The notes below the pieces were generated by a model. That model did no database searches and had not been told where the DNA came from. It saw only the letters and a list, made by a program, of their open reading frames with translations. DNA of 22,392 nt, taken from positions 1 to 22,392 of the forward strand of contig CALECM010000004.1 of NCBI GenBank assembly GCA_937949745.1, given 5' to 3'. Position numbers and translations under genes: made by a program. Each line of letters opens with the position of its first letter. Positions within the stretch are counted from its first letter, which is position 1. The DNA comes from an uncultured Bacteroidales bacterium (lineage in GTDB: Bacteria > Bacteroidota > Bacteroidia > Bacteroidales > WCHB1-69). Below, piece by piece: positions 8,722 through 17,300 of the stretch.

Positions 8722-10359
8722 ATGAACAATGCCGTTTTCCAATTTAGAGAACCTAAAAATGAGCCCGTTTATTCCTACGCTCCCGGTACACCGGAAAGAA
8801 AACTTTTACAGGAAGAACTGGAAAGACAATATAACAATACCATTGAAATACCTTTGATTATCGGTGGAAAAGAAGTTAAAACCGGTAAAATGGGGAAAGT
8901 GGTAATGCCTACCGAACACGGTCATGTTTTAGCCAATTATCATATGGTGACCGAGAAGGAAGTAAAAATGGCCATTGAAGAAGCCATGAAAGCAAAAAAA
9001 GCATGGGAAGATACGCCATGGGTTGAACGTTGCTCGATCATGATGAAAGCGGCGGAATTGATGTCAAAAAAATATCGCTATGTGATCAATGCGGCTACTA
9101 TGCTCGGACAAGGTAAAAATCCTTATCAGGCTGAGATCGACGCACCATGCGAAGCCATAGATTTCCTCCGTTTCAACGCTTACTATGCTTCGAAAATTTA
9201 CGCGGAACAACCGGTATCCGATAATTCCGTGATCAATAGAATGGAGTATCGTCCATTGGAAGGTTTTGTATATGCCATATCTCCCTTCAATTTCACCGCT
9301 ATTGCCTGTAACCTGAATATTTCTCCCGTTCTGATGGGGAATGTTACGGTTTGGAAACCCGCTACTACCGCAATACTTTCCAATTATTACCTGATGAAAA
9401 TATTGAAAGAAGCAGGCCTTCCCGACGGTGTAATTAACTTCCTACCCGGCAGCGGAGCTACGATCAGCAATACGGTATTCGAATCTCCCGATTTCGCGGG
9501 TGTTCACTTTACCGGAAGTACTTCCACCTTCAATGCTTTCTGGAAAACCATCGCCAATAACGTGGATAAATACAAAACATATCCTAAAATAGTGGGCGAA
9601 ACAGGAGGAAAAGATTTCATCTTCGCACATACCTCGGCGGATGCCAAAGAACTGGCTGTTGCCATCGTACGCGGCGCTTTTGAATACCAGGGACAAAAAT
9701 GTTCGGCTGCATCCCGCGCATACGTTCCCAAATCCCTCTGGAAACAGACACTTGATTATATCAATGAAATGATGAAAACCATCAAAATGGGTGACGTAAG
9801 GGATTTCACCAATTATGTAAATGCCGTTATCGATGAAAAAGCTTTCGATACTATTACGAAATATATCGACCGGGCTAAAGAATCCAATGATGCGGAAATC
9901 GTTTTCGGAGGAGGATATGACAAATCCGTAGGTTATTATATAGAGCCTACTTTAATCCAGGCCAAAAAAGCGGAATACGAAACCATGTCCATCGAATTAT
10001 TCGGACCGGTGATGACCGTATTCGTTTACGAAGATGAAAAATACAACGAAACGTTGAAGATTTGTGACAGCACTTCTCCGTATGCTTTGACGGGATCTAT
10101 TTTCGCAAGGGACCGTTACGCGACCATCGAAGCATTCGAAACGTTGAAATATGCTGCCGGAAACTTCTATATCAATGACAAACCTACCGGAGCGGTAGTA
10201 GGAAACCAGCCGTTCGGCGGAGCCAGAGCTTCCGGAACCAACGACAAAGCAGGAAGTTCATTGAACCTTTACCGTTGGGTAAGTCCGCGCTGTATCAAAG
10301 AAACCTTACTTCCGTTTACGGATTACCGATATCCATTCCTGGATCCTGATGTAAAATAA
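8722..10359 (+). CDS. pruA: L-glutamate gamma-semialdehyde dehydrogenase (1-pyrroline-5-carboxylate dehydrogenase)
   Basis: This 545-residue cytoplasmic NAD-dependent aldehyde dehydrogenase performs the second step of proline breakdown, oxidising 1-pyrroline-5-carboxylate/glutamate semialdehyde to glutamate. It belongs to the single-domain ALDH4-type P5CDH group (TIGR01236-like) and its length fits that group. The general base Glu293 lies in GETGGKD and the catalytic Cys327 in GQKCSAASRAY. The cofactor-loop motif HFTGSTSTF lies near residue 260, and PFGGARASGTNDKAGS near the C-terminus is typical. The start is the ATG at 8722, preceded by an A-rich leader without a Shine-Dalgarno sequence, as is usual in this phylum. 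No proline dehydrogenase gene lies next to it. It appears to be a single-gene unit with its own -7 box, and two palindromic repeats lie downstream. Confidence 0.93.
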   Translation: MNNAVFQFREPKNEPVYSYAPGTPERKLLQEELERQYNNTIEIPLIIGGKEVKTGKMGKVVMPTEHGHVLANYHMVTEKEVKMAIEEAMKAKKAWEDTPWVERCSIMMKAAELMSKKYRYVINAATMLGQGKNPYQAEIDAPCEAIDFLRFNAYYASKIYAEQPVSDNSVINRMEYRPLEGFVYAISPFNFTAIACNLNISPVLMGNVTVWKPATTAILSNYYLMKILKEAGLPDGVINFLPGSGATISNTVFESPDFAGVHFTGSTSTFNAFWKTIANNVDKYKTYPKIVGETGGKDFIFAHTSADAKELAVAIVRGAFEYQGQKCSAASRAYVPKSLWKQTLDYINEMMKTIKMGDVRDFTNYVNAVIDEKAFDTITKYIDRAKESNDAEIVFGGGYDKSVGYYIEPTLIQAKKAEYETMSIELFGPVMTVFVYEDEKYNETLKICDSTSPYALTGSIFARDRYATIEAFETLKYAAGNFYINDKPTGAVVGNQPFGGARASGTNDKAGSSLNLYRWVSPRCIKETLLPFTDYRYPFLDPDVK

Positions 10360-10395
10360 GGATCAGAGGTTATCCGGAATAATATTATACTCATT

Positions 10396-10465
10396 CTGTC
10401 ATTTTGAGCGAAGCGAAAATCTTATAACCAAATTTTAGATTCTTCACTATCGTTCAGAATGACAG
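10396..10465. repeat. Dispersed palindromic (REP-like) repeat, copy 1
   Basis: The left arm CTGTCATTTTGAGCGAAGCG pairs imperfectly with the right arm ending GTTCAGAATGACAG across a short centre containing CTTATAACCAAATTTTAG. A second copy in the same orientation follows at 10517-10584. The long hairpin lies just downstream of pruA and may also act as a transcript end or stabiliser. Confidence 0.75.
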
Positions 10466-10516
10466 AATTGTCATTTGAAGAGCAGGCTAATAGAGGCAAT
10501 GTATTTTCATTCAATT

Positions 10517-10584
10517 TGTCATTTTGAGCGAAGCGAAAAATCTTATAACCAAATTTAGATTCTTCACTGCGTCCGGAAGGACAG
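10517..10584. repeat. Dispersed palindromic (REP-like) repeat, copy 2
   Basis: It begins TTGTCATTTTGAGCGAAGCG, shares the centre CTTATAACCAAATTTAGATTC with copy 1, and ends in a diverged right arm (TTCACTGCGTCCGGAAGGACAG). It lies between the 3' ends of the convergent genes pruA and the HsdR-N-type protein. Confidence 0.72.
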
Positions 10585-10604
10585 AAAGAGAAGACGATCT
10601 CTTT

Positions 10605-11003
10605 TTATTCCAGTATGGTTATTTTTTCCGAATTGAAATCTATGGTAAAAAAGCGATGTGTGGTTCCATTAGTTACCCCGATAACAGGAGCACGCAATGT
10701 TTTATTATAACGTCCTGCCTGTTCCAGTACTTCCTGGGTAATGTTTACTTCCGGCGCTTTACATTCGATCACCATGGACGGTTTTCCTTCCTCATCAAAA
10801 ACGATAATATCATAGCGACGGCATAATCCGTTCACTTTAATTTCTTTTTCGACTGATATATGGGACAGCGGTATTTGTTTTTCCTGAATGAGGTAAAGGA
10901 TGAAACATTGCCTTACCTTTTCCTCATTGGTAAATCTTACCCATTTTTTGCGGACAGGGTCAAATACCTCTTTTTTTCCATTAATTTCCCTGCATTTCAA
11001 CAT
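10605..11003 (-). CDS. Orphan HsdR N-terminal-type PD-(D/E)XK domain protein
   Basis: This is a 132-residue protein from the ATG at 11003; an upstream in-frame TTG at 11012 is less likely. It resembles the stand-alone type I restriction enzyme R N-terminal domain family of Bacteroidetes (HSDR_N_2, PF13588-like): FDPVRKKWVRFTNEEKVRQ, then VEKEI, RYDIIVFD and VIECKAP, ending with RYNKTL and VTNG. Numbered from the TTG start, the nuclease-fold residues are Asp68 and the E83-x-K85 pair (subtract 3 for the ATG start). There is no helicase part and no hsdM or hsdS nearby, so this is not a restriction system. The family is widespread in the phylum and its cellular role is not established to my knowledge. 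It converges on pruA. Confidence 0.82.
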   Translation of the reverse strand: MLKCREINGKKEVFDPVRKKWVRFTNEEKVRQCFILYLIQEKQIPLSHISVEKEIKVNGLCRRYDIIVFDEEGKPSMVIECKAPEVNITQEVLEQAGRYNKTLRAPVIGVTNGTTHRFFTIDFNSEKITILE

Positions 11004-11065
11004 AAGAAACAAGAAATTATATCATGAATAATTTCAGGATAATTAACAATACTCATTATTTTCTG

Positions 11066-11073
11066 CAAAAATA
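11066..11073 (-). promoter_or_regulatory. Possible -7 box for the HsdR-N-type gene
   Basis: Read on the minus strand this is TATTTTTG, fitting TAnnTTTG, and it lies about 63 bases upstream of the ATG. The surroundings are AT-rich, so chance matches are possible. Confidence 0.35.
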
Positions 11074-11144
11074 GGCTTTTAACTATAATAAATTACTTTA
11101 TCCTTAAAATATCTTTCAAAATTGCAGTAAAGACAATTATGTTC

Positions 11145-11495
11145 TTAATCGATTAATAGCGGCGGTAAGTAGTCACAATTAATCTCAAAATTAATAGACT
11201 TTACATCATCAGCTTCAATATGAATGTCGGTTTGAGTCACACTCTTCGAACATCCTATAGAACCGATAACTTCAATGTCATAAATGCCGGCGGGTATATC
11301 TAAAATCTCATATTTCCCTTTTGAATCGGTATAACTCAGTTTTAATACTCTATTTTCCTGTCTGAGGATAACGGTGGAATAAGCCAAAGGATCTTTGAAA
11401 TCATCAGTTACAGTTCCTTTTATTGTACCTTGAGCATTAGTAATAGTAAGACAGGTAAAAATCACCATAAATGATAAAAATAACTTTTTAAGCAT
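11145..11495 (-). CDS. Small secreted carboxypeptidase-regulatory-like domain protein
   Basis: This 116-residue protein has a signal peptide (residues 1-21, cleavage likely in TNA|QG). The rest is one CarboxypepD_reg-like beta-sandwich domain (PF13715 type): GTIKGTVTDDFKDPLAYSTV, then SYTDSKGKYEILDIPAGIYD and a closing strand IEADDVKSINFEI. Such domains usually sit at the N-terminus of SusC-like TonB-dependent receptors, but here the protein stops after the domain, with only the short tail DYLPPLLID. It could be an independent periplasmic or surface protein, or a receptor remnant. I favour an intact small protein because the ORF is clean and complete. The function is unknown. Confidence 0.75.
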   Translation of the reverse strand: MLKKLFLSFMVIFTCLTITNAQGTIKGTVTDDFKDPLAYSTVILRQENRVLKLSYTDSKGKYEILDIPAGIYDIEVIGSIGCSKSVTQTDIHIEADDVKSINFEINCDYLPPLLID

Positions 11496-11692
11496 AATTA
11501 TTAATTTATGTTAGACAAAATAATATTTCTACTATATTTTCGGAAGTAAATTTATAAAAAATATCACTATAAATCTTTTTTAGAAATAATTTTTTCAATT
11601 ATATATGATTTATCTTGTAGATATCCCAAAAAATTCTACAAAATATAAATGTAAAAATAATAATCCTTTCTTTTTTAGTATTCAATTTATAT

Positions 11693-11700
11693 TATCTTTG
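11693..11700 (+). promoter_or_regulatory. Bacteroidetes-type -7 box for the lipoprotein gene
   Basis: TATCTTTG fits TAnnTTTG and lies 23 bases before the ATG at 11724. A T-rich stretch about 20 bases upstream may act as the -33 region. Confidence 0.6.
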
Positions 11701-11723
11701 CGGTAGAATTATTAACCAATAAA

Positions 11724-12425
11724 ATGAAGAATATGAAAAAGTATTTGAATCTGACATTAATGGCTATAGTATCCATGATGTTAGTGTTTTCCGCTTGTAA
11801 TAAAGACAATAATGAAGACGGCGGAAACGGCAACAATCCAAACCCAAATCCAAACCCGAATCCTAACCCCACACCTACTGCCAGTTTTAAAGTTGAATTC
11901 GGTACGGGCACCAATTTAGCAGAAACCTGGGAAGCAAAACCGGAAACTATATTAGGTGAAGTAGTTAGTGATTTAAATTTACTTAATATCTGGGGAGCAA
12001 AACAAGAGGCCGTGACACCACCTACAATACAAGTTATATGTCCAAATTCTGTAAGGACAGTAACAGCTGAATATAACGATGGAAGTTATTATTCCATTAA
12101 TTATTATCGTGAATATTTTATTAGAGACCAACAAGGTAACCAATTCGCAGATTGGTCTTTTACAAATGGAACATTAACAATTACATCATTTGATATAACT
12201 AAATCCACAATTTCCGGAACATTTGATGGTATTGTTGATAATTATTTTGCAGTCCTTGCAGAGATATATACTGAAGATGAATATCAGGAATTACCTATTA
12301 AAATAACTATGACTAATGTTAAGTATAATCCATTCCCTGAATCTAAAAATCAGCAATTTAACCGGAATATTACTAAAAAATCAAAGTCAGAAGTCGGCCC
12401 CCTTACAGCCACTAAAATTCTTTAA
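11724..12425 (+). CDS. Predicted lipoprotein with Asn-Pro repeat linker, unknown function
   Basis: This is a 233-residue protein. Its N-terminus is a type II signal peptide: a basic start, a hydrophobic stretch, then VFSAC with the lipidated Cys at residue 25. After a short acidic Asn-rich segment, residues 38-49 are a perfect Asn-Pro dipeptide run, continuing as TPT; this likely forms an extended tether from the membrane. The remainder (about residue 53 on) is a beta-strand-rich domain with no family I recognise. A second ATG at 11733 would start MKKYLN and is equally possible. The gene has its own -7 box and a strong terminator at 12441, so it forms a single-gene unit. It is presumably anchored to the inner or outer membrane. 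Confidence 0.8.
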   Translation: MKNMKKYLNLTLMAIVSMMLVFSACNKDNNEDGGNGNNPNPNPNPNPNPTPTASFKVEFGTGTNLAETWEAKPETILGEVVSDLNLLNIWGAKQEAVTPPTIQVICPNSVRTVTAEYNDGSYYSINYYREYFIRDQQGNQFADWSFTNGTLTITSFDITKSTISGTFDGIVDNYFAVLAEIYTEDEYQELPIKITMTNVKYNPFPESKNQQFNRNITKKSKSEVGPLTATKIL

Positions 12426-12440
12426 AGTTTATCCACATAT

Positions 12441-12473
12441 AAAAAAGGCCTGCAGAATCTGTAGGCCTTTTTT
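12441..12473 (+). terminator. Rho-independent terminator after the lipoprotein gene
   Basis: AAAAAAGGCCTGCA and TGTAGGCCTTTTTT pair over 14 positions with one G-T wobble and a small loop, followed by T-rich sequence. It begins 16 bases after the stop codon. Because both ends are A/T-rich it might also work on the other strand. Confidence 0.88.
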
Positions 12474-12633
12474 ATTCATTCTTATTACTCCTTCGATTTA
12501 TCCTATATAAATTTAAAGTTTACCATTCAATTAACTGAATATGCTATTACTTTCTATTTTCAAGTTAGTTAAAGATCGTTGGAGAAAAATAATTCCTAAA
12601 TATATATACTTACTTATACAAAGAAATGTAAGT

Positions 12634-14229
12634 TTACCACGCCCCGTCGAATACCGTCCACAATAAATCGCCGGTATCCCAGGCGGCTTCCAACGCCGAA
12701 TCGGCACAATCATTACTATATTCTGTCAGGAAACGGATCGCTTCTGTACGCTTATTTTCCCTGAGCAATCGTAAAGCTTCCTGTTCTACTTCTTTTTGAT
12801 CGGTAAAAAACCGGGTTTGCATCGGCTTCCAGACCGCATCCACAACAGGATGCATATTGCCCCATCTTTTTGCCGTAATGGTTCCCAAACGGTTAAATCC
12901 CCACCAGGCCGCTTCACGACTGAAACCGGTCTCCCGACCGCAGGTTTTATAAGTTTCCGGCAAATCGGTAATACTGCCGTATAAAGGCACATAAATTGAA
13001 GAAGCCACATTATCAAGCGCGAACCAGCAAAGTCCGCCCACTTCGTCGGGCAACCAGTCACGACATTGGATAATGGTGGCATATACTGTAAAATGAACGG
13101 CAATACTACGCTCGCCGCGCCAGTGCCATCCTCCGTTGATCTTAAAAAGTTTCAGTTCATCGGCTTTCATAAAAGGATTAGCCAGGGGCGAAATGACGGT
13201 TTTTCCTTCCCGGTCGGTAACGGTCAGGTTTTTCCGCATATCAAATTCGGTTCCTTCATAATAATCCTTAAATACCCGAACCATATCTTCCATCTTAACT
13301 AAGGAGTCCGGTTTGACGGAGAAAGGATAATTTTCCATGTTAGGATCCAATTTCAGGGAAGGGGCCAGAAGATCGAAAACCCGCCATTCCCGTCTGCGAC
13401 AAGCCAGCATGGCCCTGCTTTCCGGAGCATACGCATAAGCAAACCGAAAACCTTCTTTTTTCTTATCCCACCAGCCATTTTCTTCTGCTACCGAAAATAC
13501 ATTATCCGACGCCATGAAATAATTTTTATTCTTCAGGTCGATTTCCCTGATGGTGGAAGCATTGGCATTTACCGCTATGTGATCGTCGGGAACCCGCCGG
13601 GCAGCCCAAACGGCACCGAATTTTCCTTTACCGGGCCCTACGATCTCCAAATGCCACACTTCATTCTTGTCGGCAATAGTCAAACACTCTCCCGCGTCAT
13701 TCCATCCGTATTTTTTGAGTAATTCGCCGGCGGTCTGGATAGCGTGTCTTGCCGTGCTGCACCGTTCCATCAACAACATACAAAGACAGGTACAATCGAT
13801 CAGGCCGCTGTCGGATTGTAATTCGGGCCGGCCGCTGAACGTGGATTCACCGATCGCCAGTTGTTTTTCGTTCAAACACGGATAGGCGGAATTAAAATAT
13901 TGATAAGTATGCGGAACTTCCGGTATTTGTCCGGTTTCAACGAATTCATATTTCGGCATTTTACCGAACTCATCTTTTGCCGGACGACGTTTGTATAAAG
14001 TTTTCATAGTTCCCGGCTCATGATTTTTAGCTTCCACCACCGTAATATTGGTCCTTGTCCTGCCGCTGTCGTCCGTATGTGAAGTCATCACGGATCCGTC
14101 ATTTGACGCTTTTTTCCCTACTGTCACCGTAGTACATTCCATAGTTTCGTCCATAAGGTCAAAAAAACTATGTTGTCCGTATACAGTAATTACACCCGAT
14201 ACTAAAAAGAGTAAAATTAATTTTTTCAT
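12634..14229 (-). CDS. Secreted C69-family dipeptidase (PepD-type Ntn hydrolase)
   Basis: This 531-residue protein has a signal peptide (residues 1-18, cleavage near VYG|QH). The mature part begins with the family C69 nucleophile region MECTTVTVGKKASNDGSVM; Cys32 is the expected N-terminal nucleophile after autoprocessing. Further family features are the HTDDSGR motif, YPCLNEKQLAIGESTFSGR, NDAGECLTIADKNEVWHLEI and GKFGAVWAARRVPDDHIAVN. The family releases dipeptides with broad specificity, so a role in peptide scavenging in the periplasm or outside is likely. Length matches the family. The start ATG at 14229 is preceded by a TATCTTTG box. It is transcribed divergently from the helicase-nuclease gene, with 126 bases between the starts. 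Downstream only a weak hairpin (ACTTAC/GTAAGT near 12608-12632) is seen. Confidence 0.9.
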   Translation of the reverse strand: MKKLILLFLVSGVITVYGQHSFFDLMDETMECTTVTVGKKASNDGSVMTSHTDDSGRTRTNITVVEAKNHEPGTMKTLYKRRPAKDEFGKMPKYEFVETGQIPEVPHTYQYFNSAYPCLNEKQLAIGESTFSGRPELQSDSGLIDCTCLCMLLMERCSTARHAIQTAGELLKKYGWNDAGECLTIADKNEVWHLEIVGPGKGKFGAVWAARRVPDDHIAVNANASTIREIDLKNKNYFMASDNVFSVAEENGWWDKKKEGFRFAYAYAPESRAMLACRRREWRVFDLLAPSLKLDPNMENYPFSVKPDSLVKMEDMVRVFKDYYEGTEFDMRKNLTVTDREGKTVISPLANPFMKADELKLFKINGGWHWRGERSIAVHFTVYATIIQCRDWLPDEVGGLCWFALDNVASSIYVPLYGSITDLPETYKTCGRETGFSREAAWWGFNRLGTITAKRWGNMHPVVDAVWKPMQTRFFTDQKEVEQEALRLLRENKRTEAIRFLTEYSNDCADSALEAAWDTGDLLWTVFDGAW

Positions 14230-14272
14230 TGCCAGTTTATGTTTTAATATAATTCTCTATAATTATGAACTA

Positions 14273-14280
14273 CAAAGATA
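14273..14280 (-). promoter_or_regulatory. Bacteroidetes-type -7 box for the dipeptidase gene
   Basis: Read on the minus strand this is TATCTTTG, 44 bases upstream of the dipeptidase ATG. It lies only 43 bases from the divergent box at 14324-14331. Confidence 0.6.
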
Positions 14281-14323
14281 CAAAATTAGCAGGCTAAGTT
14301 AAGATAATACACCTGTTTTTCAC

Positions 14324-14331
14324 TACCTTTG
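14324..14331 (+). promoter_or_regulatory. Bacteroidetes-type -7 box for the helicase-nuclease gene
   Basis: TACCTTTG fits TAnnTTTG and lies 24 bases before the ATG at 14356. Confidence 0.55.
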
Positions 14332-14355
14332 CATGATCAATAATGATCTTCCGTT

Positions 14356-17300
14356 ATGTTTGTAACTTACAAAGCTTCCGCGGGCTCCGGTAAAACCACT
14401 CATTTGGTGGCGGAATATTTATCCATCTGTTTCTCCGAAAATGGTTCATTCTCATATCCTGAAAAAAAATTCAGGAATATCATGGCCATCACATTCACCA
14501 ATAATGCGACTGCCGAGATGAAACAACGGATCATGGAAACTTTGTATGAATTTGCGTTCCGGGAAGATTATTCAGAACTCCCGGGTTCCTGCCGCGCCAT
14601 ATGGGAAATGATCAAAAAAAATCTGGGCATCTTTGGCAAGGAAGCGGATCTGTCGATCCGGAAAAAATCATTGATTCTCTTAAAAGAGATTGTTTATGAT
14701 TATCCCAGTTTTTCGATCAGCACGATCGATAGTTTTTTCCAGCGACTGATCAGGGCTTTTGCATTGGAACTCCATATAAACCTCAATTTTAATTTAGAAA
14801 TTGAACTGGATGAATTTTTTGACCAGACCGTCGACCTCTTGCTCAACCAGGTTTCGAAAGCAGAACAACGACAGGCTTTTTCCGTATCGGAACAGGTATT
14901 GAACCTTATGGAAAATAATCTGGCCGAAACCGGGAAAAGTAACCTTGAAAGGGATTTGAGGAAGATCCTGTTTTTTATCTATGACGAGGACTCTTACCTC
15001 CCGCTAAAGAAATTAGAAAATACCAATTCCGGGCAGATCAAACTAAGTGCCCGGAAATTATTGGAAGAGCGGAAAGAGCTGAAGAAAAAAATCCGGGCGC
15101 TGGCTTCCGAAGGAGAAACGCTTATCCGGGAAAATGCTTTACAACCGGAACAATTTTATTACGGAACCAAAGGCCCTTATGTCTGGTATACAAAAGTATC
15201 CGGCAATCCGGATAAAATTGCTTCGAAATATGTGTCGGACGCACTGGAAAAAGGGTGCCTCACTAAAAAAGAAGGAATTATTCCCGATGTACTTCACCAA
15301 AAATTAATTGAAATTGCCCGCCGGATTTTTGAATTATCCGATTCTTACCGGTTAAAGGCCATCCTCTGTCAAAATCTTGATTCTTTCCTTTTACTTTTCG
15401 ATCTTAAGCAAATCATGGACGAAATCAAACTCCATGATAACCTTTTTTACCTCAGCGAAACCAACAGTAAAATTTATGATACCATCAGGGATGAGGAAGT
15501 GCCCTATATTTATGAAAAGCTGGGAAACCGGTATTCCTATTTCCTGATCGACGAGTTTCAGGATACTTCTAAAATGCAATGGAAAGACCTGCTGCCGCTG
15601 ATTAAAAATGCGCTTTCCGGAGCTAATTTTTACGGAGAGATCGGGAAAACTATTTTATTCGGAGATGTAAAACAGGCTATTTACCGTTTCCGGAACGGCT
15701 ATTCTTCTTTGCTCAATCAACTGTCGTCGGAAGAAGGATATATGGCGGAAATGGGGAAAACGGCCGATCTCGGCGAATTTTCCACTGTTACACTGGCTAC
15801 CAACTATCGTTCTTCAAAGGCAATCGTAACTTTCAATAACCGGTTATTTCGTTTTTTCGAAAAACTAAACGATAAGGAAAAGCCTGTCTTTGCCCTGGCA
15901 AACGAATATTACCGTGATGTTGAACAGGAAATACCTGACCATACGGACAGATCCGGTTTTGTGTCCATACTCTTTAGAGATGATAACACCGGAGAGAATT
16001 ATATGATCGAGGAAGTCGTAAGAGCCGTTAAAGAAGCGCTCGGACGCAATTTTCAATACCGTGATATCGCGGTGCTTACCAAAGACCGGAAAAGCGGAAC
16101 TGAGTATGGAAAAATCCTGGCGGAGCACCATATCCCGGTAATTTCTACCGATTCCCTGCTTCTCTCATCGTCGGAAAAAATAAGAGTGCTTATCGCTACA
16201 TTACAATACCTGACCGATCCGCGTGACGAATTGGCCAAACTGGTTATGGCCAGATTTATTCACCGGGATGAAAACTACGGATTACCGCCAACGGTTATCA
16301 GCATTTTAAAAGACGAGGAAAAATTTACCGCTTATCTTCAGTCGGCCGGAATAAATATAGAAAGGGAGAAACTGCTGGCCTTACCTCTATTCACTCTGAT
16401 TAAAGAATTAATCGTACTTTATCAATTAACGGAATCGGATATCTTTATCATCAGCTTCCTGGATGTGGTATTGGATTATATGAACGGAAAAAATCCGGAA
16501 ATAGTCCGATTCCTGGACTGGTGGGATAAACAGGCGGGGAAACTTTCTATTTCATCACCCCAGAATCTGGACGCCGTTACCGTAACCACAGTCCATAAGG
16601 CAAAAGGATTGCAATACCCGGTGGTTATATTTCCGCTAACGCAATACAGCCATGCCTTTACGAAAAAGAAATTCTGGTATTACGATGAAAACAATGAAAC
16701 CGGTATTCCCTGTTTTCCCGTCAATATCAATGCCAACCTTAAAGAGACTGTTTTTGAAGAAGAGTATAACCGTGAATCTGAATTGTCCAAATTGGATAAT
16801 CTAAACCTACTCTATGTAGCCCATACAAGAGCCTCGGAATGTTTTTATATTATTACCGGGAAAAGAACCGATAACAAAGGTAATTATGCCAAATATTTAT
16901 CCCGCTTTGTGGATGAAGAATTGAGTATGATGGTACAGGATCCGGAAAATGAGTACCGTTACTGGCACGGGAATAAAGAATATATACATGAGCGAAAAAA
17001 AGTAAATAGTCATGAAACTCATACTATCCCGACTTTACCCGTTTCATCATTTACACCTTGTTCGGAACAACTGGTTTATCACGATGTAAAAGAAAAAACT
17101 TTTGACCAGGAACGGGGTATCAGGATCCACCATATTTTATCTTCTCTCCGGGATTTCCCTCAAAACCAGGATGAGATTGACAATTTGCAGCTCGTTGGAG
17201 AGGAAACCATGATTCAGACAATAAAAAATTTCCTTGAAAAAATAATAGCCGATGATCAGTTGAAACCTTATTTTACAAAAGAAACCAGTATTTTCAATGA

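Noticed and set aside
10524..10826. Plus-strand ORF of 100 codons over the palindromic repeat
   Set aside because: It runs through the repeat and antisense to the HsdR-N gene, with no recognisable protein features.
10605..11003. A type I restriction system
   Set aside because: Only the N-terminal nuclease-type domain is present; there is no helicase, hsdM or hsdS in the window.
11004..11012. TTG start for the HsdR-N-type protein
   Set aside because: An ATG three codons downstream (11003) gives the same domain and is the more likely start.
12608..12632. Hairpin ACTTAC/GTAAGT after the dipeptidase gene as a terminator
   Set aside because: The stem has only six A/T-rich pairs, the loop is long and there is no clear T tract; too weak to list.
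14048..14302. Plus-strand ORF antisense to the dipeptidase start
   Set aside because: It mirrors the conserved N-terminal codons of the dipeptidase, and its 3' end lies across the divergent promoters.
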